A stretch of DNA of 64,000 nucleotides from Streptomyces geranii (GTDB taxonomy: Bacteria; Actinomycetota; Actinomycetes; Streptomycetales; Streptomycetaceae): NCBI RefSeq assembly GCF_002954775.1, contig NZ_PJME01000030.1:52851-116850 (forward strand). Direction: 5' to 3'. Below, piece after piece: positions 60,824 to 64,000 of the stretch; positions within the stretch are counted from its first letter, which is position 1, and each line of letters begins with the position of its first letter. The notes below the pieces were generated by a model. The model worked only from the letters and a program-made list of their open reading frames with translations, was not told the origin of the DNA and ran no database searches. Both the position numbers and the translations under genes were made by a program.

Positions 60824-61201
60824 TCAGATCTGCCAGGAGCGCAGGCGGTCGGCCGCGCCGTAGACGTCGGTCTTGCCCGAGATCAGGTCGCGGGCGAGGT
60901 CGACCAGAGCCCCGTAGGGCGGGTCTATGCCGACATCGCTGACGAACATGTACGCCACCGCGGTGGCACAGGCGAAGCGGGCGTTGGCCGAGGGCAGCGG
61001 CTTGAGCAGGGCGAGGGTGTGCAGCAGGGCGGCGGCCCGCCAGGCGGGGTCGGAGTCCACGCCGAGGCGCGGCGGGTCGACCCGGTGCCGGGCCACGGCG
61101 GCGACCAGGGCGGAGAAGTCGTTGACCGTGGGCTGGTCCGGGAGGACCTCCTCGTGGCGCTGGAGGAGCCACGGCACGTCGATATGGATGACGGGAGCCA
61201 T
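60824..61201 (-). CDS. Fic/Doc-family toxin-like protein without the Fic His
   Basis: A 125-residue Doc-type protein. The core aligns with the Fic motif HxFx(N)A-N-K-R: here LLKPLPSANARFA, so Lys67 replaces the catalytic His while Asn73 and Arg75 remain. Upstream LLHTLALL and downstream helices fit the small Doc fold. It starts 3 bp after the stop of a ribbon-helix-helix gene, the usual toxin-antitoxin order. Loss of His suggests an altered or dead enzyme; some Streptomyces copies of this family may be similar. Confidence 0.75.
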   Translation of the reverse strand: MAPVIHIDVPWLLQRHEEVLPDQPTVNDFSALVAAVARHRVDPPRLGVDSDPAWRAAALLHTLALLKPLPSANARFACATAVAYMFVSDVGIDPPYGALVDLARDLISGKTDVYGAADRLRSWQI

Positions 61202-61204
61202 CGG

Positions 61205-61453
61205 TCAGGCGACCTGCCCCTGACGAGCCGGCGCGACCGGTTCGTCCTCGGGGAACGCGGCGGCGAACTCGTCGGCGTGGGCCGCGAAGAAGCGCCGGAA
61301 TTCCTCCGCGCCCTCCTGCAGTGCCCGGTGCCGGGCGATGTCGGCCGCCGCCGCCTCGCGCACGAGCGCCTTCATCGATGTACCGCGTTCCTTGGCGATC
61401 TGCCGCAGGTCCTCTAGCTCGCGGTCGCTGAACTCCACATTCAGAGCTGGCAT
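61205..61453 (-). CDS. Ribbon-helix-helix-type antitoxin
   Basis: An 82-residue protein beginning MPALNVEFSDRELEDLRQIA, a MetJ/Arc-like DNA-binding start, followed by KERGTSMKALVREAAAADIA and a charged C-terminus that would wrap the toxin. It precedes the Fic/Doc-like gene by 3 bp. Two inverted repeats just upstream of its ATG are likely autoregulatory sites. Confidence 0.82.
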   Translation of the reverse strand: MPALNVEFSDRELEDLRQIAKERGTSMKALVREAAAADIARHRALQEGAEEFRRFFAAHADEFAAAFPEDEPVAPARQGQVA

Positions 61454-61462
61454 GCCCCCACG

Positions 61463-61487
61463 GTACCGCGCCGGTACTTACCCGTAA
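61463..61487. promoter_or_regulatory. Two adjacent inverted repeats upstream of the antitoxin
   Basis: GTACCGCGCCGGTAC (61463-61477, perfect 6-bp arms) and TTACCCGTAA (61478-61487) lie 10-34 bp before the antitoxin start. Autoregulation by the antitoxin is likely. Confidence 0.6.
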
Positions 61488-61544
61488 ATATCCCCAGGTC
61501 AGGCGGGTGTGCCGGTGGTACCGAGGGGGCTGGGCCAGGCCCGG

Positions 61545-63788
61545 CTATCCCTGGTCGGCGACGAAGGACGCCATCCGGGCCAGGGCGGCGTTCCAGTTGA
61601 TCGTGTGTTCGTTCGTCGACCAGGACTGGATGTCGTCGATGTAGCAGAACTGGCCGACGCAGCCCTGCAGTTTGCTCTGTGCGTAGGGGTCCTGAATGCT
61701 GGAGTTGGGGCCTCCGGCTACCGTGCCGTCCGGCGGGCTGGGCAGGCTGGGGTCGAGCTGCTTGGCGTACCAACGGCTGTGCTGCTGATGGGAGTTGACC
61801 TCGCCGTAGCCCGTCACGTACGAGATGTTGAGCGCGTTGCGGCCGAGGACGTAGTCCATGCTCTGGAGCGCGCCGTCACGGTACTTCGAGGCGCCGGAGA
61901 TGTCGTACGCGGTGGCGACGACGACGGCGTTGTTGAGGATCTGGGCGTTGGAGCCCCAGTCGTAGAGGTTGGCGTCGGGGGCGTAGGGCATGCCGTACGG
62001 CTGTGCCGCCAGGGTCGTCAGATAGCGGTCGGCGCCCTTCAGCACCGACTGGCGGACCTTGTCCCGGCCGGGGAGCCGGTTCGGGACGGTCGCGAGGTCG
62101 AGGCGGCCGGCCGCTGCGGTTCTGGCCCAGTCGAAGCCGAGGGGGCCGAAGATGTCGGCGGTGTGGATCGGCGAGTCGAGGATGTGCCGCTCGAACGCCT
62201 TCTCGCCGGTGGTGAGGTACAGCTCGGCCGCCGCCCAGTAGAACTCGTCCCGGGCGTCGGTGTCGGGGTAGGCGCCGCCGCCGGTGCCGTCGTTCGGGTC
62301 GGGGTGGATCGCGGGGTTCGCCAGGGCCGCCGTCCAGGCCTTGCGGGCGACCGCGAGGGCGTGTGCGGCGAACGTACGGTCGTAGGGCCGGTACAGCCTG
62401 GCCGCCTGGGCCGCCGTGGCCGCGAGGTTGAGGGTGGCCTCGGTGGTCGGCGGGTGCAGTTCGCGTTTCTGCGGGTCGGCGCTGGGCAGCAGCGGGAGTC
62501 CGGTCCACTGCTCGTCGTGCATCTTGTGGTGCGCCATGCCGGCCAGCGGCTGCCCGTCCGGCACCTGCATCCTCAGCAGGAACTCCAGCTCCCAGCGGGC
62601 CTCGTCGAGGACGTCCGGCACCTTGTTGCCGCTCTCCGGGATGGCGAGCGTGCCGTCACCGAGCGCGTCCCGCTGCCCGGTGCGGGCGTGGAGGGCGCGT
62701 TCGTACGTGCTCAGCAGCTCCCAGGTGGAGATGCCGCCGTTGACGACGTACTTGCCGTGGTCGCCGGCGTCGTACCAGCCGCCGGTGACGTCGAGGGTGT
62801 AGTCGCAGACGCCGGGCTGGCAGGGCACGTTGCTGTCGCCCTGGTTGGGTGCCACGTCGACATGGCCGGCGGGGCGGGCGTAGCCGGGGCGCAGGTCGTC
62901 GCGGATCTCGATGCCGCTGCGCTGGGTGTAGTAGTACTTCAGCGAGTCCAGCCGCAGCCGGTCGTAGGCGCTCGCGTCGACGTCGAAGGGGCGGCTCGTC
63001 TCGCCGTCGGCGACCAGGGTGAGGCCGGTGGCGCGTTTGCGGTAGGCGCCGAAGTCGATCGAGTGGACGTTCTGCCCGGAGGAGACGTCGGTGCCGCGCG
63101 GTACGGTCCTGCCGTGGGCGACGGTCGTCCCGTCAGCCCTCTTCAGCTGCCAGGGCAGAGGCTGGGTGGAGTCGGTGACCAGTGTGGCGTTCTTCGGTCC
63201 TGCGGGGAGATAGGCGACCTGGTTGACCCGCACCCGGGGACCCGTGTCGGGCTCGTACACCTCGGGTGGCACCCCGCCCAGCAGGGACACGTCGTCCATG
63301 CAGAACCGGAAGGGGTCGGCGCTGCCGCCGAGTTGGAAGCCGACCTGGCCCTGGGTGGTGTCGGTGGGGGCGGTGAATGTGTAGGTATAGGAGTCGCCGG
63401 AGACGCTCAGCTGCGGGCTGACCTCGAAGTAGGTGTCGTAGGGGGACACGGACAGCCCGACGATCGCCCGGACGACGTGTCCGGCGGGAGTGCCGGTGGC
63501 CTTGAAGGCGAAGCGGTACGACTCGCCCTTGACGAGGGTGAGGTCGTTCTGGCCGATGGCGGCGTCCCAGCGGTTGGCTGTGCCGCCGGGGATGTCGGCG
63601 CAGAGGGCGCCGTCGGTGAGGCCGGCGGTGACGTTGCTGGTCGTCCACCAGGGGGCGGTGGTGGTGTCGAAGGTGCCGTTCTTGAGCTGTTCGGTCTCGG
63701 CTGCGCCTGCGGGGGTGGAGGGGAGGGTGGTGAGGGTTGCTGTGAGGAGGGCGGTGAGGGAGAGCAGGGTGGTTCTGCGTCGTTTCAC
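61545..63788 (-). CDS. Secreted GH9 cellulase with CBM4/9-type and Ig-like domains
   Basis: A 747-residue exported endoglucanase. The signal peptide (RRRTTLLSLTALLTATLTTL) ends near AGA. A carbohydrate-binding module (about 35-175; LKNGTFDTTTAPWW, FCMDDVSLLG) precedes the CelD_N Ig-like domain (VRVNQVAYLPAGPKNATLV) and the GH9 catalytic domain. The catalytic residues are in VTGGWYDAGDHGKYVV (Asp pair) and STNEHTINWNAAL (Glu). The GTG at 63788 with GAGGAG is preferred to the longer frame. A CebR box lies 35 bp upstream, so induction by cello-oligosaccharides is likely. Confidence 0.93.
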   Translation of the reverse strand: MKRRRTTLLSLTALLTATLTTLPSTPAGAAETEQLKNGTFDTTTAPWWTTSNVTAGLTDGALCADIPGGTANRWDAAIGQNDLTLVKGESYRFAFKATGTPAGHVVRAIVGLSVSPYDTYFEVSPQLSVSGDSYTYTFTAPTDTTQGQVGFQLGGSADPFRFCMDDVSLLGGVPPEVYEPDTGPRVRVNQVAYLPAGPKNATLVTDSTQPLPWQLKRADGTTVAHGRTVPRGTDVSSGQNVHSIDFGAYRKRATGLTLVADGETSRPFDVDASAYDRLRLDSLKYYYTQRSGIEIRDDLRPGYARPAGHVDVAPNQGDSNVPCQPGVCDYTLDVTGGWYDAGDHGKYVVNGGISTWELLSTYERALHARTGQRDALGDGTLAIPESGNKVPDVLDEARWELEFLLRMQVPDGQPLAGMAHHKMHDEQWTGLPLLPSADPQKRELHPPTTEATLNLAATAAQAARLYRPYDRTFAAHALAVARKAWTAALANPAIHPDPNDGTGGGAYPDTDARDEFYWAAAELYLTTGEKAFERHILDSPIHTADIFGPLGFDWARTAAAGRLDLATVPNRLPGRDKVRQSVLKGADRYLTTLAAQPYGMPYAPDANLYDWGSNAQILNNAVVVATAYDISGASKYRDGALQSMDYVLGRNALNISYVTGYGEVNSHQQHSRWYAKQLDPSLPSPPDGTVAGGPNSSIQDPYAQSKLQGCVGQFCYIDDIQSWSTNEHTINWNAALARMASFVADQG

Positions 63789-63822
63789 GTGTGGGCTCCT
63801 CGGGTGGGGGGCTTGGTGGCGA

Positions 63823-63836
63823 TGGGAGCGCTCCCA
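63823..63836. promoter_or_regulatory. CebR-type operator upstream of the GH9 gene
   Basis: TGGGAGCGCTCCCA is a perfect 14-bp palindrome identical to the known Streptomyces CebR consensus. Confidence 0.9.
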
Positions 63837-63894
63837 GGGGTGGACGTGGCCCATGCTGTGGGAGGTTGAAGGAGTCGTCAACGCTCCGAACGGG

Positions 63895-63957
63895 TTTTTC
63901 GCCCCCGCCGCCCCTACCCGTTCCCATCCATGGGGGCTGCCGCCCCCGGACCCCCGC
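63895..63957. repeat. Partial copy of the 58.5-kb palindromic repeat
   Basis: CGCCCCCGCCGCCCCTACCC followed by a GGGGGCTGCCGCCCCC-type hairpin, matching the outer arm at 58461-58520 and its complement at 58640-58690. Confidence 0.75.
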
Positions 63958-64000
63958 GTTGGGGGGGGGCGCCGGGGCGGGGGGGGGGGGGGGGGGGGCG
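63958..64000. other. G-homopolymer at window end (probable contig-end artefact)
   Basis: The last 40 bases are almost pure G with few C. This is unlike natural Streptomyces sequence and fits a failed sequencing read or assembly end. Confidence 0.7.

Overview
The window is GC-rich actinobacterial DNA, almost certainly from a Streptomyces chromosome. Evidence for this includes GTG/TTG starts with strong GGAGG ribosome sites, mycothiol-dependent metabolism, a streptogrisin-type protease, a Streptomyces subtilisin inhibitor homologue, a CebR-type operator and IdeR/DmdR-type iron boxes. The right end (from about 63958) runs into a G homopolymer that looks like a contig end. No rRNA, tRNA, CRISPR array or insertion sequence was seen.

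Layout, left part (1-9.4 kb). A partial response regulator is followed by an extracytoplasmic electron-transfer operon: a ferric-reductase-like flavocytochrome, a protein with two FMN-binding domains, and the flavin transferase ApbE. Next come a formaldehyde-detoxification pair (S-(hydroxymethyl)mycothiol dehydrogenase and an MBL-fold hydrolase) and a compact persulfide/sulfide regulon: an MBL dioxygenase with three rhodanese-like domains, a TauE/SafE exporter, a CsoR-family repressor that lacks the copper-ligand His, and a rhodanese membrane protein. Three near-identical ATACCC-type operators tie this regulon together.

9.4-24.2 kb holds two specialised-metabolite loci side by side. The first resembles the Rhodococcus fas cytokinin operon: isopentenyltransferase, a cytokinin-oxidase-like flavoprotein and a LOG phosphoribohydrolase fused to a decayed acyltransferase domain, plus a truncated transketolase-like gene on the other strand. 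An ABC exporter follows. The second has the gene order and families of the vibrioferrin operon pvsABCDE (ATP-grasp, NIS synthetase, MFS exporter, NIS synthetase, PLP decarboxylase). It is divergent from an FhuF-type reductase, with an iron box on each side of the divergent region.

24.2-43 kb carries ordinary genes: a small secreted protein, a SnoaL-like protein, folD behind a ZTP riboswitch, a TetR regulator divergent from a secreted beta-propeller protein, a secreted GH5 glycosidase, an XdhC-family protein, a glycosyltransferase plus dTDP-L-rhamnose genes rmlC/rmlD/rmlB/rmlA with a methyltransferase, and two divergent SpoIIE-type phosphatases.

43-64 kb begins with a streptogrisin-like protease that has an unusual Gly-Ala-Glu repeat tail. 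It is followed by the most interesting locus: a 72-residue double-glycine precursor peptide, an HlyD-like adaptor, a C39-peptidase ABC transporter and a second peptidase-less ABC transporter (NHLM-type export system) with no recognisable modification enzyme. After that come an alpha/beta hydrolase, an MFS drug exporter, an isoprenylcysteine-methyltransferase-like protein, a STAS protein, a protease inhibitor with Lys at P1, an NCS1 permease, a ricin-lectin protein with sigma-like and zinc-finger segments, a Fic/Doc-type toxin-antitoxin pair lacking the Fic His, and a GH9 cellulase with a CebR box.
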